A DNA stretch of 64,000 nucleotides from Cichorium intybus (lineage: Eukaryota; Streptophyta; Magnoliopsida; Asterales; Asteraceae), in the NCBI GenBank assembly GCA_023525715.1, contig CM042011.1, positions 4,299,566-4,363,565 of the forward strand. The letters are read 5' to 3'. The notes beneath the pieces were generated by a model that made no database searches, was not told where the DNA came from, and saw nothing but the letters and a program-made list of their open reading frames with translations. Position numbers and translations under genes: made by a program. Of this stretch, positions 49,117 through 64,000 are shown piece after piece; the first letter of the stretch is position 1, and every line of letters begins with the position of its first letter.

Positions 49117-51431
49117 AAAATAAAATACATGTACATATCATACGGTAAAGCTTGATGAAAATAATAGCTCCTAGTGCATATATATACAATGAGCGATAAT
49201 AATGCTAACAAAATGAATTACAAAGGTTTTACAACGCCCTGATGTTGTTAACACTCCTCCACTAGTGGTGGCGCTCCCGGTATATACTACAAGTGGACTG
49301 CGGACTTTGTGATTACCATCGTTCCATAACAAAGTCATACTCTTTATTGTTAGTGGTGTCTTGATTCCTTTTCCTCTAATTGTCACCACAAAAGACTTTC
49401 TTTGGTTTAATGCAGTGAATTGTAGATTGTTGGGATTAACACGGATGTGGAGCTTTGAGCCTCCTTGTATGGAAGCAACATACGTTGAATTTGGTGTACC
49501 CACATTCGTCACTGTTCTTGGAAAAGTCACAACAAATGCAGATTTCACGCTGACTTGAGCCGTCATCGAAGGGTAATTTAGTTGTCCAAGCATCAACTTA
49601 TTGGGGCGACAACTATCATTTACACTTTTAGATATGTTGCACCATATCTTGAGATAGTCTGCTTTAGATATGTCATACACACAAGGCCTGGATCTTTAGC
49701 CTTTTGCGGATCAATATGTCCAGACCCATATGCAAATTCAGCATCTAAGCTCTGGCTAGGATCCATTTTCCGTGCTATGAGACAATTATGCAAAAAGGAA
49801 TAATTGTCAACATTAGATACTTGAACAGGTTTCAGTTGCTATTTAAATTCTTGGTTTAGAGTAACACAAGAAGTTACCTGTGGTCATGAGCGCTGATTTA
49901 ATTGCTGAAGGAGACCAATTTGGGTGAAAAGACTTGACAAAAGCAGCAGCAGCAGCAACGTGTGGGCAAGCCATGGATGTCCCCGATAGGATGGTGTAGT
50001 TGACAGATCTTTTGTCGATGGAGGTTTCAGATGGTGAAGCCATTGGTGAGTAAGCCGCCAGAATTTCCACACCCGGAGCCGTTACATCAGGCTAAATTAA
50101 CAGGCCATATTTCATTAACCTCATAAATGGAATACGAAACGTTCATATTTACAATTATAATAACAAATATGGGTTAACTCAAAATTAACTTAAATTTTAG
50201 GGATTTTAACGCTAAATATAATATTGAAACGTAGGCATTCTTTCCAAGCAGTTTACAGACTAGATATACCTTTATAATATCAGATATAAATCTGCTCGGT
50301 CCCCTGGAAGAAAATGAGGCAACAAGTGGAGCGTCTGGATTGTTAATAGCTTCGCTTTTGAAAATTTGAGCTTTAGGTTTTCTGTTTAATTAAGTGAAAT
50401 GTCACCATTAAACAAGAACATGGAGCTACATAAAAAAAATAAGATTGAATTTAATTACAAAAATATATATTATACTTTGTAGAGTTCTGGTAGGTTTTGA
50501 CAAAGTTCATGTCATTTGTATTTAGAGCAGCAACAGGTAATGGGCCGATATCAGAGACATTGTTTCCGTAATTTGGGAAGATACAACCAAGGGCTCCTGC
50601 TGCTTTTACTGAATCTGCGTTGCTAATATTATCACACAGAACCACTTTTTCCTCAACTAGGCTATTGTTTAAGCACCTTTGAAGACAGTTCCTACAAAGA
50701 AAAATGTTATCAGTCGTGTGCATGCCTTGTGATTTTTTGTTCTTGCATGCATGTAATAAATTAAATTTACCTTGCTTCAGTTTCGGAGCACGTGCTCGTC
50801 ACTTCTCTTCCATAAACGAGGGGCAATTCTTCATGACTTGAAGGGAAAGCATTTATAGAGGCACCCTACACATTCAATTACGTCCGATTATAAACTGGTA
50901 AATGCATGTGAGAGACAAAATAGGCAATATATAAGTAATACACTCACCACCACAATTGTACCATCCCCAAGAAGAACTTTATTAACTATTTTTCTATCTG
51001 TATTACTTGCTGCAACACTAAAGATCCACGGAGCATCTGATGTGACGGAATACAAACTAGGACCATCGTTCCCGGCAGCTTGAACTGTTAGTATGCCTCT
51101 CTGTATCGCATGAAAAGCACCAATTGCGATGGGGTTAGAGGCGATGTCAACTGGAGCAGTTCCCAGTGAAATGGATATAATGTCGACTCCATCGGATATT
51201 GCATCGTCAAAAGCCGTCAATACATCTGTAATCTCACAGGAGAACGCGTCACAGACTTTGTAAACAGCAAGCCTTGCAGAAGGAACTCCCCCTCTTGCGA
51301 TTCCTTCTGCTAAACCGTAATAGCTTGCTTTATAAACTTGCTTCCCGGCTATGATAGATGAAACATGAGTTCCATGCCCCGTCATGTCCCTAGCAGAATC
51401 GTCCACATAGGAACGTGCTCCAATTATCTTC

Positions 51432-52743
<1,312 letters not shown>

Positions 52744-54330
52744 CTATTGCAAGTGAAATTTGTGCCACCCCGACACTCCCCTTTCCACTTCTCTGGAATT
52801 GGTCCGAGTCCTTCATCGTTGAAGCTCTGTGATTCCGGCCATATGCCGCTGTCAATGACTCCAATGATCGTGTTGCTCTCACCGACGGGACTTCGCTCAA
52901 CTGTTGTTGAAAAACCCATGAAATTCCACGACCTTGTTGTCTGGAGATGCAACTTTTGGCTTGGGAATACGGAGATGATCCCATAATAACCTGTTAGGGG
53001 TTTAAATCAAATCTTAGCACTCCAAAAATGTGTATATCCCCAATCATTTATACAAGTTACTGTGGATCATATCTAATTCTTGTTTTCTCAGTTTTTGAAG
53101 TCGTTTTGGACGTATCTCAAATTTTGTTCGGTTAAGAAATTCCGATTGTTGGAAAAAAAGCACTCGTACAAACACACTATACTCTATAAGTTCAAAGACT
53201 CAAGATCGAGGCTATGTATGACCAATAACATTGAACCATTCTCACTGTTTTAGAAAATGTTTCTCATTTTTGTTACTTTCTTTGCTTGTTAATTTTGTCA
53301 ATGTTACATTACTATGTTACTTTGTTGATTGTTAATTTTTTCTTATATTAAGTCATTATGCTAATTTGGCCATGATGGCGACTGCAGAAGATAAGAGCGA
53401 CAAGGAGGGCAGCCAGGAGATGAGTAAGTTTTTCAGACATGTTTAGACTTGTATTTTGTTTTATGATTTAATTTGAAAACAGAAAAACGAAATCTAAATG
53501 CAACAAAATCTGGTCATTGAAACTTACCAGCCAACTTTTGTTTTTCTTCTTGGGAGAGATAGGCAGCAAATCCATTAAAGCTTCTTTGGTAACTCCTTAT
53601 CAGTGCTTTGCTTGCGAACCTGGTCAAGTTTAAAGATCATAAACTAAACATATGGTTTCAAAAATGAAATAGTAATTCAAAAAAATACCTAGGACTGGTA
53701 ATATTTTTCAAAATTTCGTAGTGATGCAAAGAAGGCGAATATTCTCCTTCAGGTAGAAATCCCATGTAAGCGATAAAAACCTGCAGAAAAAATGGCATTA
53801 GATTCAAGAGTTGAACATCATTATCTCGAGTTATATCTTTATATTTAATTCTTCATGAATGAAAAATGTGTACATCGTGTGAGACTAGGCTCTTGTTTAG
53901 TTTTTGAATAATATAAATGATAACTAGTTTATACAGATTTGTTTTCTTTTTTCTTTTTGAATTGGAGTTTGGGTTCTTAATTTCGGTAATAAATAATACT
54001 CTATTAGATTTTAGGTATCAAAAGTGTGCAATTTACAGAACGAAAGGAGGTTTAAAGAGATTATAGGTCATAAACTCAAGTTCTTAGTTCTGATTACTGC
54101 GTAAAAATTTCAATTTAAAGTTATCTGAGATAGATGTCAAATAAACTGTAGTCGTGTGTGCCTGTATACATGATTGCTAGAGCAACATATGATGTATATA
54201 CTAACCTTTCGGTCTTCGTCTATTGCAGATACTACTATAAAGAAAGAAATGAGCATGCATGTCTGGAGCAGTTTCATCATCTTCATTTTTCTTCTTCCAC
54301 GCACTTCTGAATGGTGAAACACAATAAGGA

Positions 54331-54340
54331 TATTTATAGG
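54331..54340 (-). promoter_or_regulatory. TATA box of the subtilase gene
   Basis: The minus strand reads CCTATAAATA, 45 bp before the ATG at 54286. The leader would be short. Confidence 0.7.
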
Positions 54341-54431
54341 ATTCTAATCTCCTGACTTTCAATTTCTATACCTCTCTGTGTGTTCTGTGTCAAAGTTATT
54401 TTGCATGGTCTTGCATGTAACACAAATGGAA

Positions 54432-54452
54432 GGGGGGGGGGGGGGGGGGGGG
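54432..54452. repeat. Poly-G tract (about 21 G) in the subtilase promoter
   Basis: An uninterrupted G run (C run on the gene strand) lies about 145-165 bp upstream of the subtilase ATG. G runs of this length are uncommon in AT-rich plant DNA and could form a quadruplex; length is prone to sequencing error. Confidence 0.9.
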
Positions 54453-55045
54453 TGTTAGTGATAACCGAGTTCAATTTTCATTTCACAATGAAAAAACGAA
54501 AATGTTTTTCAACGAAGGATAGCAGCTCGATGTAAAAGGAGAACAATTTAAAAGGTTGGTGCTATAAAGGATCAGCATTCTAATTAGTACATAGGGAATT
54601 GTTTTCCAACGAAACTAAACGTATTGCTAAAGTTTTTTGGATAGTTAATAAATTCTTATAATCGTGCATTATCTAACAAAGTAAGAAAACAAAACACATA
54701 GCTTGAATAAAAAAATCAATTAGTATGTTTAGAATTATGCAATTCGCAATAGAATGATCACTCATTTGAAAGTTTTGGTAATTTTTGTTCGGAACAAGTT
54801 TTGGCAATTAAAGCTAATTATTAAACACTATTTACTAGTGAGCACCATCAATGTGATTTAGTTGCACCATCAATGTCATTTAGTAGTGATCCTAAGTACA
54901 TCAAATAAAGCTTAGAAGTTTAAGCAATGTCTTTTGCAAGTCCAAGAGATGGGTCAAAATCCTGGGATGCATTATGAGGGATATAGTTGGACAACGGGCA
55001 AGACAGGAGAAAGCTAGCACAAAAGTATTTAGAACGCATCCATCT
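54453..55045. other. Upstream region of the subtilase, no gene seen
   Basis: No gene is seen in this AT-rich stretch. A short duplicated phrase CACCATCAATGT occurs at 54843 and 54864. Confidence 0.5.
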
Positions 55046-55335
55046 TAAACATACTACCACTTGCAATACCCATCACATTATCAAATGTGATGGGTGTAAC
55101 GTCACTGTCACATCAGTTTTTTTCCCTATCACAACACATCACAACACACAAGTAATGCATATCACATTTCCTCACACCACATCATCTTTTTTAATTAACA
55201 AAAATCAAAAATAAATTAAAACCTAATTTTTAATTTTAAAAAAATTACTTTAAAAATAAAACATTACATTAATATTAAAAAACAACAAAAAAACCTCATT
55301 CGAAAAAAAAACGAAACTTCGAAAATAAACGTAAA

Positions 55336-56551
55336 CTAGTTGTTGCGACGATATTTAGCGCGGACACTTTCCCGCATCGCCAAGAAAATACCCAAATCTT
55401 CGCCTTCGAAGTCGGTGGCTTTTTTTGACAACAAGTCGATATCCGCGTTCCGTTGTAACTCCCTTTGCGTTTCCACAATTTGTTGTTGCGTTTCAACTAT
55501 TTGTTGTTCCACTCGACTCGTAATCCCGATCTTGTCGGATTGTAGTTGGACGTATCGATCGAATTTGTCGCCAAATAAATCCATCACGCTTGACTCCGAA
55601 CCGGAAGCCGCTTTCTTGGCCTTGTCTCGCCCCAATGGTCGACAGATCGGCTGAGGTTCGTCTTCTTCGAGATCCACGGGCTCGTCGTTGACGTCGATAT
55701 AAATTCGTCCGTCCGATTGTTGTGACATGCCTTGATGGACCGACCTCAAACGTTTTGTTCCCGAAGATTGTGAATTTTCGACAATAAGTCATTTCGGTTG
55801 TTTTTTCAACTCGGTCCAAGCTTGGACATACGGGAACGCTTTCCGAGTAGGCGTTATTTTTTCGTATTGTTGTAGCTCCGCGTTGAAGATGTCGAAATCG
55901 CTTGACCTGCTTTGGCGCACGTTCATGAGGTTGTTGTAGATGTCGTTAAATTGATTGAGCTTGAGTCGCATTTCCCGAAATTTGCCTGTTATTTTATCGA
56001 TGTTGCGCATTTTTTCTCCCGTTAAATCGTAAAACATCGCTTGAACTTTGCTCCAAAAAGTATCTTGTGTTTGCGACTCCCCGACGATCGGGTCAACAGA
56101 AATTGAAATATACCCCTTCATTAAATTTAATTCTTCATCTTTCGACCAATTCGTTCGTTTTTCGGCTACCGGTTTTTCGCCCACCGGTTTTTTCCTTCCT
56201 CCTTGCGGCCCGACGGGTTTGGTTGTCGTCTTCTTGTGTCTCTTGAACGATTTCGGGAGACATCGGTTGCGATTGTGGTGATGGTTGTGACATTGGTGGT
56301 TGCGATGATTGCGGTGGGAAAGCTTGCGGTTGAAATTCGAACGGTGGTTGAAATTGTTGATATGCATTGAATGGCGGAAATTATTGTTGAAAAAATGGTT
56401 GTTGTGAGATCGGCGACCCGGATTGAAGTAGATTGACAAAACCACCTTGCGGTGATTCAAGGCTCGGGTATTGCCGAGGGGTCAAGTTTAAACCGAAAGG
56501 ATCATACTCACGGTTTTGATTTGAAGTTGGGGTGTTAGGATTTTCATCCAT
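55336..56551 (-). pseudogene. Harbinger ORF1-like protein, broken
   Basis: From the ATG at 56551 the frame gives MDENPNTPTSNQNREYDPFG, a Pro/Gln-rich region and then a TAA near 56385. Reading continues in that frame past the stop to VQETQEDDNQTRRAARRK and then shifts (about 56180-56220). The shifted frame gives the Myb/SANT-like region (RTNWSKDEELNLMKGYISIS, FWSKVQAMF, FNDIYNNLMNVRQ). A TGA follows KKQPK at 55789-55791, then the same frame continues to the C-terminal coil (VEQQIVETQQQIVETQRELQ) and ends RAKYRRNN at 55336. Two stops and one frameshift make it non-functional. It is the same protein type as at 17075-18223 but clearly diverged. Confidence 0.75.
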
Positions 56552-56632
56552 TGGAAAAAGATGTTGATGAATATATGTGTATTTAAGATAAAAAGATGGT
56601 GAATAAGTGTGTGTTTGTGGTAAAAAGATGTG

Positions 56633-56767
<135 letters not shown>

Positions 56768-57499
56768 GTGGGTAATTTAAAAAAGGTAAAAAAATTTTAA
56801 AACTAGCCGTTGAACGGCTCTTGCATTTGATTGGGTGTGATCACCCGTGTTCACAATCACAATTGACCACGATCACGGTCATCACGGAGGGGCGGGGCGG
56901 TATTCATGGACCGTGATGCGTCCCACGTGGCATCACGGCTTGTCCCGTGATAAGCATTATGGGTAGTCTAAATGACGTCGTTTTGCATGTCTTAGGGGAC
57001 ATCAAGTGGAAGCCAAATTGAGATGTAGGAAACGGATCATCCCCCCTCTAATATCCAAAATATAGTTTTAACAAAAACTTGAAACATAGTTACAAAATAT
57101 AACCATTTGGGGTATTGGACCCTTTCCATTTCCATAAATAAAATATGTATAATAACTTATTGAATATTATTTTAGAGCGTTTTTAGGGGTAGACGAATTA
57201 AAAATTCTATTTTGATTATTTTTAATCACTACAAGCAACATTTTTTACGACGCCTTTAAGGGTGACACTACTATTAGCAACTACATCCAACAGAACACGC
57301 TAATAGTGGTGTCGCCGCTAATGTGGCGATCAAGATGCCCACAACCAAGTTAATATTGGCCGTTGATTAGTTGTACAATCTAACGGTCAAAAAAGCAAGA
57401 ATTTCCCACGCTTGATTTTTCGTGTCGCCCCTATTGGGGTTGCCGCTAAAACCACTTCAGCATCGCCACTAAAGGCGTCGCTGCTAGATTTTCGCAACT

Positions 57500-58399
57500 T
57501 ATCCCCTTCCCAACTTCATTCTAGAGTTCCTCTCTGCATCTCTTTCTCTCTATTAACTCTTGTGATGTCTTCTTGCAACAGCCATTGACGACCACCGCAT
57601 TGCAACCACCACTACTGGTTTCTACCATATTTGAAAGGTAAACTTCCACCACGTAGTTTACGTTTTTTTCTAATTTGTAAAAAATATGATTTTTCATATA
57701 GAAATATGTGTTGATATCATGCTACAAATGTTTGATGTTATGTTTAAGGCTTGTAATGACTTAATTTGATCATAGAACTTCTGATTTTGCTTTGTCTTAA
57801 TATGTAAATAATCAAATTTTGCATATGGAAATCGGTGTTGATATTATGCTATGAATGTTTGATGCATGCTATGCTAAGGGCTTGTAGTGGCTTAATTTGA
57901 TTATAGAATTTCTAATTTTGCTTGTGAGTTAATTATTAAGAACTTGATTATTAAGGACTTAACGTATATGTGATATGATATATTTGGATTGTTATATTAT
58001 GTTTAGGGCATAGAATGGCTTAATTTGATTAGAGAATTTATATTTTTGCTTGAGATTTAATTGTTAAGCACTTAAATATTAAGGACTTAATGAATATGTG
58101 TTATGATATGTTTGAGTTGTTATGTTATGATGTATGTAGGGATTGTAATGACTTAACTAGATAAGCCTTAAAGTGTTTGTGGTTTTTTCTTTTGACTTAT
58201 TTGTAAACAAATCAATTCTTAATGACTTAATTGCTAATAAAATAATGAACAAATAAAATATATTTGGTATTCATGTATAATATATTTGAGTTTCACTCAA
58301 AGAAATTAAATAACCACACACTATTTAAGGTATAATGCTATAATAGAATACAATAAATGTGTGTGTGTGTGTATAATGGGGTAAGAAGTCTACCCTTGT
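57500..58399 (+). other. CACTA interior, non-coding
   Basis: Repeated phrases such as GGCTTGTAATGACTTAATTTGA and TATGTGTTATGATATGTTTG at about 57750, 57890 and 58100 form a loose tandem array. Similar phrases recur at 61930-62260 near the other end of the element. No gene; GTGTGTGTGT at 58358-58370. Confidence 0.5.
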
Positions 58400-59520
58400 G
58401 AATATTGTATCCGTGCTCAAGTTCTATTGAAGCCATGCAAAGGGTATTTGGTGTTTCAAGCCTCTTTTTAACCTAGGGTTGGGGTTGGAGATGTATTGGA
58501 CATGCATGTCCATGAATTTTACATTTTTATCCATTAGGAGCCTTAATGGATGGTCTTTGAAGAGTTTTAGCCACTGCCTTAACGATTAAGCACTCAAAAT
58601 AAGATTTGGACTGCCTAAAGATCGCGACGCGTCCATCATGGGTTCGCGGCGTGACCTCTGGCAAAACTCGTTTTATGGATAGTGCCTCTTTGCGGCGGTA
58701 AGAGTTATTGTCACAGTGCGATGCTCGATCGTTGACCTTTGACTGTTGACCGTTGACTATTTGACCCGATTGACTTTTGGTCAAACTTTGATGGATTTAA
58801 GATGTGGACTAAATGATTGACCTTTTATTGGTTTAGGTCACTAAGTTATACATAATGGTGATTTAAGAGGTTCATGTTGCTTGTTGCTAATTACTTGGGA
58901 ATCCGATATGTGGCTTCAGTCTTGCAATTCAAGTGAGTCTTCTTACTATACTATGTGTGATGTTCCATGCCTAGGTAGCTTGATACCCAGTAAGGTAGGA
59001 CTGTGTGCTTAAACTAGTATAATCTTGTTTTTTGTTTTTTAGTTATATGATTCATTCATATGACTGTGTGGGGTGCTGGCGGAACGAGGTTAGCTTGTGA
59101 GCCGAAAGGATTGGGGTCGACCCGTGAGTCCTCTGGTGTTGGCAGAATGGGGTTGGCCTACGAGCCTGGCAGATTGGAGCTGGTCTGGGAGCCATTATGT
59201 GGAATGCTTGTTATGTAATGGGACGTGTGCTAATTTGGGGAACTCACTAAGCTTTGTGCTTACTCTCTTAAATTAAATGTTTTAGGTACTTTTTCAGATA
59301 AAAGGAAGGGCGCGGCTTGATTGTACTTGCATCCGGCATGATCATGTTTTCAAGACTTCCGACGTTACTTGTTTATTACTTAGGATTTATATCATGACTT
59401 TTGAAATGTTGTTTTCTTGAAATTGAACAAATGGGTTTTTATGATGCTTTAAATGGGTTTTACATTTATACTTTGTTTTAAAAATGAAAATGTTGGTTAT
59501 GAAATTTGGGACGTTATAAA
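58400..59520 (-). mobile_element. LTR-like insertion in the CACTA element
   Basis: The right side ends GAAATTTGGGACGTTATAA, close to the form seen at gypsy LTR ends (minus strand TTATAACGTCCCAAATTTC). It contains GGAACGAGGTTAGCTTGTGAGCC-like repeats (59080, 59144, 59163) typical of such LTRs. The left border and target duplication were not resolved. There is no coding content, so it is a candidate solo LTR. Confidence 0.4.
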
Positions 59521-59689
59521 GTAGCACTCCTCCATTTGTGCATGACCTAACTACAAGTTACGACATGGCTGGCGTTATCGACACTGTTATGGGAGGGAAA
59601 CGATACCAAGCTGGAGGAAAGGAACTCGGATATAGAGGGAAATGATGCTAATGATGGATTTCATAAGATGTTAGAGGAAGTCCAATCAA

Positions 59690-61520
59690 AATTATAGCAT
59701 AGTTGGACTTGGTTTTTTCCCTCAACTTTTTAGCAAAGTTGATTCACATTAAGACAAACAACAAATGGACTGATACTTCAAACGATCAACTCCTTGAGTT
59801 TTTTTAATCTTCATTTAAAAAACAGAGTTCTCCCTTCACATTTTGTAGCCAAAAGAAACTGAAAAAACTTGGTTTTGGTTATGAGTCGATAAACATGTTC
59901 AAAAACAACTATGCTCTCCTCGGGGGTGAAAACAAGTTGTTGTTAAATTATCCTATTTGTAATAAGAGTTAGTGGGTCGATGGCAACACCAAGGGCAAGA
60001 AGGTAGCTCATAAGGTGTTATGAAACTTTCATGTGACCCCAAACAACGACATTTTTACTACTTAAGGCATACAACAAAGTATATGATTTGGCACAGTACC
60101 AGATGATCAAAAGAAGGTACGATGTGTTATCTTGTTAATGGAACTTCATGGGAAGAATTTTATATAAAGTAACCTAAATTCAATATGGAACCCCTAAAAG
60201 GTTTGCCTAGGGATTGTAGGTGATGGTTTTAATCCATTTGCTAACTTGAGCTTGGGTCACACTACGTGGCCACTCATACTCACCATATACAATCTACCAC
60301 CATGGCTATGTACGAAAGAGTCATCATTAATGTTCTCTGTATTGATTGGAAGGACATGGATGTTTTCCTTAGGTCGTTGGTGAAAGAGTTTAAGCAGTTG
60401 TAGTACGCAAGCGTACAAATTAAAGATGCAGTGACAAACACATTCTTCAATATGAAAGCGGTGTTGTTATGGAAAATAAATGACACTCCAACCCATACTA
60501 GTCTATCAGGTTGGAGTGGAAAAAGGTACGAAGCATGCGTTCCCAACTTGCAATGAAGACACTCCTTCGGTCCTTATAACAAATAAAAATGTTTATTTTT
60601 GAAGAAATAAAAGCTCAATTAGATCATGTACCAAATCGTGGACAAAACGAGGCGCAACCCTCTCTAAGACAATTTATTAATGAAGAAATAAAAGCTCAAT
60701 TAGATCATGTACCAAATCATGTATCAAGAAAACATCTTGCCTTTGGAGGTGGTAATAAGATAAAGCGACTAGAGTATGATTTGAACTGCACCAAACAAAA
60801 TATATTCTTCGAACTCGAGTATTGGTCTTCTCTATAGTTGAAGCACAACTTATATGTTATGCACATCGAGAAAAATATGTGTGACAACTTGTTGGGTACT
60901 CTTTTGAAGAATGAAAAGTCCAAAGAAACAACAAACACATAGAAAGACTTGGAAAACCTAAACATTTGGAAAAATACTTAATGAAAAAAGGGGGGTAACA
61001 AGAACTTTAAACCCACTACAAAATAATCCTTCATGGACCCTGATCGAATAGTTTTTTGTCAATTTATAAAAGACATTAAACTTTCAAATGGGTTTGAATC
61101 CAACATCAGCAAGAAAGTGATAGATAACAATACTAACAAAACTGGATTGAAATTTCATGACTCTCACATTCTTATGCAATGTTTGATACCGATTGGAAGC
61201 ACAGGGTTTTTGGCAAACAATGAATAGACACCAATGGTAGAGCTTTGTATGTCTTTTAAGCAACTTTGATCCGGAACAATTATGGCGGAGGATATAAGGG
61301 AGGAAAAACATGTTATTATTAAAACCTTGTGCATATTAGAACTGATTTATCCCTAGATATTTTTGACATAACGGTTTGGTTTTACATTTACTTGATGAAG
61401 CGGTTTGTGGAGGTCCGATATATTACAGATGGATGTATCCATTCGAAAGGTAACTAAAAAACTAAAAGATTTTGTTGAAGAAACTTAAACATTTTGTTGC
61501 ATGTACCTTAAAGATGCATA
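59690..61520 (+). pseudogene. CACTA transposase (TNP2/Transposase_21 family), decayed
   Basis: The plus strand can be read as pieces of TNP2 in shifting frames. In order they are TNNKWTDTSNDQLLEFF, LKKLGFGYESINMFKNNYAL, LLNYPICNKS, WVDGNTKGKKVAHKVL, YMIWHST, WKDMDVFLRSLVKEFKQL, FELEYWSSL, LKHNLYVMHIEKNMCDNLLG, GLKFHDSHILMQCL and RFGFTFT. Order and motifs fit plant CACTA transposases (cut-and-paste DDE enzymes). Many stops and frame changes are visible. Part of the exon at 60598-60640 is duplicated at 60681-60723 (GAAGAAATAAAAGCTCAATT). Confidence 0.75.
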
Positions 61521-61778
61521 AAGTCAATTAATCGCCCTAAAAGAAATAAGGATGTCGTCGTAGAAAACACAGAGTTTCAGGCAAACAATAAAGAACGCTT
61601 TCACGCACACTAAGCATGTCAACAAAGATGGGATGTTCAACAACTTAACGGTCAAGAAAATGTATGTAAGTACATTGCTTTTTTTTGCTTATAGTTAGAA
61701 GTACATTGTTGTTTTGTACTTTAAATTAGAAGTATATTAATATATGGAATCATCTTTGTAAATTAAAAAAAACTTTAG

Positions 61779-62394
61779 TGTGTGACCTTGTCGAGCAAAC
61801 TCAACTCTCAGCCTCCTTGAACAATCAAGTAGACAGGAATGACATATTTGAAAACCATCAACAACGTCGACTTCCGGTTGTACTTCTTACTTACAAGGCC
61901 AATCATCAAGGACTACAAACTACTCAGGTTAGTTGTGACTTATTTGTTAAAGACTTAATGCATTTATTATGAACTTGGTGGTTTAGTACTTCAGTAAATT
62001 TTTTATTTTGGTTTATTTTGATACTTTGATAGTTTAATAGTTTGGTTTATGTTATGATTTATTTATTAATGACTTGATGCATTTGTATGAACTTGGTAGT
62101 TGGTTACTTTGTTAATTTGGTATTTTAGTTTATGTTAATACTTTGATAGTTTAGTAGTTTGGCAGTTTGGATTATGTTGTGATTTATTTGGTGATGACTT
62201 AATGCATTTGTTATGAACTTGGTAGTTTGGTACTTTGTTAATTTGATATTTTGGTTTATTTGTAGTTGGATTCCTTTGACCGTTTGTTTACCAACCCGCA
62301 GGTTAGAAACAAACTTAAGCAGTTGATTCGAGAGTTGCGTGAAGAGGATAATAACGAGAAGAAAGATGATGGCAATAGTAGTAACGACGAGTAA
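61779..62394 (+). pseudogene. C-terminal exons of a second CACTA gene
   Basis: Exon 61779-61927 (LVEQTQLSASLNNQVDRND to ANHQGLQTTQ, donor CAG/GTTAGT) joins in phase to exon 62266-62394 (LDSFDRLFTNPQVRNKLKQL to SSNDE and stop, acceptor TTTGTAG). This resembles the C-terminal end of plant En/Spm accessory (Ptta/TNP1-like) proteins that bind subterminal repeats. The N-terminal part was not found intact. Confidence 0.45.
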
Positions 62395-62850
62395 TTTTAT
62401 GTTTTATTTAGTATTTTGTAGACGTTTTTGTGTTAGAAATAAATTGAAAACATATATTATGGATTTTGTATAGTAGTTTGTGTTTTTGTCTAATATAAGT
62501 ACTTTTCCAATTCTTGTAATGTATGAATTAATCAAGCTACATTTTAAGGACTTAATGCGTTTACAATAAATAAATATTGATAAAAAACACTAATAGTGGC
62601 GACACCCTTAGCATTGATTGCCGAAGCGACACTATTAGTTGCGACACTATTAGTGGATACGCTACTAGTGGCAGCACCAATAACAGTGACTTTGAAAGGC
62701 GGCACCTTTAGTAACGAAATTTGAGCAATAGATGTAAACCATTAGCAATGAAATGTTGTTGCTAATATACCCTTAATGTCGACAATCCGGGATATTAACA
62801 ACATATGCTCCTGCTAATGCCGTTAAATGTTATTGATTAATTGTAAACAC

Positions 62851-63911
<1,061 letters not shown>

Positions 63912-64000
<89 letters not shown>
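63912..64000. repeat. TA microsatellite running off the window
   Basis: Pure (TA)n to the last base; total length unknown. Confidence 0.95.

Larger units (their letters stand above)
57227..62850 (+). mobile_element. CACTA (En/Spm) transposon, right end eroded
   Basis: The left end is CACTACAAGCAACATTTTTT at 57227, followed by subterminal repeats such as GGTGACACTACTATTAGC and CTAATAGTGGTGTCGCC to 57490. The right subterminal region, 62586-62820, has the same kind of repeats (CACTAATAGTGGCGACACC; GCGACACTATTAGT). The terminal TAGTG is not found after it, so the right tip is lost and the end is approximate. Inside are a decayed TNP2-type transposase (59690-61520) and a two-exon gene end (61779-62394). 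Confidence 0.7.

Noticed and set aside
53370..53430. Short ATG frame (MMATAEDKSDKEGSQEM) on the plus strand in a subtilase intron
   Set aside because: It is under 20 residues before a splice-like site and no continuation or domain was found.

Overview
The window reads as nuclear DNA of a eudicot plant. Evidence: GT-AG introns in a cucumisin-type subtilase, telomere-type TTTAGGG repeats, Ty1-copia elements primed by initiator tRNA-Met, and Helitrons ending in CTAG. The mix of NAM-associated/Myb-like ORF1 proteins, a Ty3/gypsy solo LTR with a TGTAACATCC-type end and the general base composition would fit Asteraceae (lettuce or sunflower group). That family-level placement is an inference. Genes are sparse; most of the sequence is mobile elements, several of them nested.

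Layout. 1-4191: one end of a decayed, gag-only Ty1-copia element on the minus strand. 4495-6151: a truncated, twice-frameshifted leishmanolysin-like (M8) protease pseudogene. 6218-28699: a chain of three related Helitrons. One on the minus strand (6218 to about 9515) meets a second on the plus strand (about 9585-16747) head to head across a TA microsatellite. A third (16755-28699) starts 7 bp after the second ends. Inside them sit a Harbinger-like element (16769-18558), a complete and young Ty1-copia element (19738-25292), two MITEs and two solo-LTR-like or inverted-repeat elements. 28700-37264: a probable further Helitron start, fragments resembling a Nudix hydrolase, interstitial telomere-like repeats, a CACTA-type terminus and a Tourist-like MITE. 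37356-40075: a complete small Helitron of a second family between TA microsatellites. 40191-41509: an inverted-repeat element, also between TA microsatellites.

41861-54286: the most gene-like part. It holds a duplicated 3' piece of a subtilase, a small secreted nsLTP-like gene (44697-44975), a 2955-bp gypsy solo LTR (46162-49116), and a ten-exon subtilase gene (49171-54286). The subtilase keeps its catalytic triad but has a 2-bp frameshift in the last exon. 55049-56968: a second Harbinger-like element with a broken ORF1. 57227 to about 62850: a CACTA (En/Spm) element with a decayed TNP2-type transposase and an LTR-like insertion. 63414-64000: a foldback MITE between TA microsatellites.

There is no operon-like cooperation between genes here. 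The biology is insertion history: who landed in whom, and the repeated use of TA microsatellites as borders. I did not find a convincing undescribed molecular system. The strongest leads are the Helitron chain, the shared TA-microsatellite borders, and two insertions whose empty sites are preserved in related copies inside this same window. Only the copia polyprotein (20525-24529), the Harbinger-like ORF1 (17075-18223) and the nsLTP-like ORF look open; the other genes carry visible damage.
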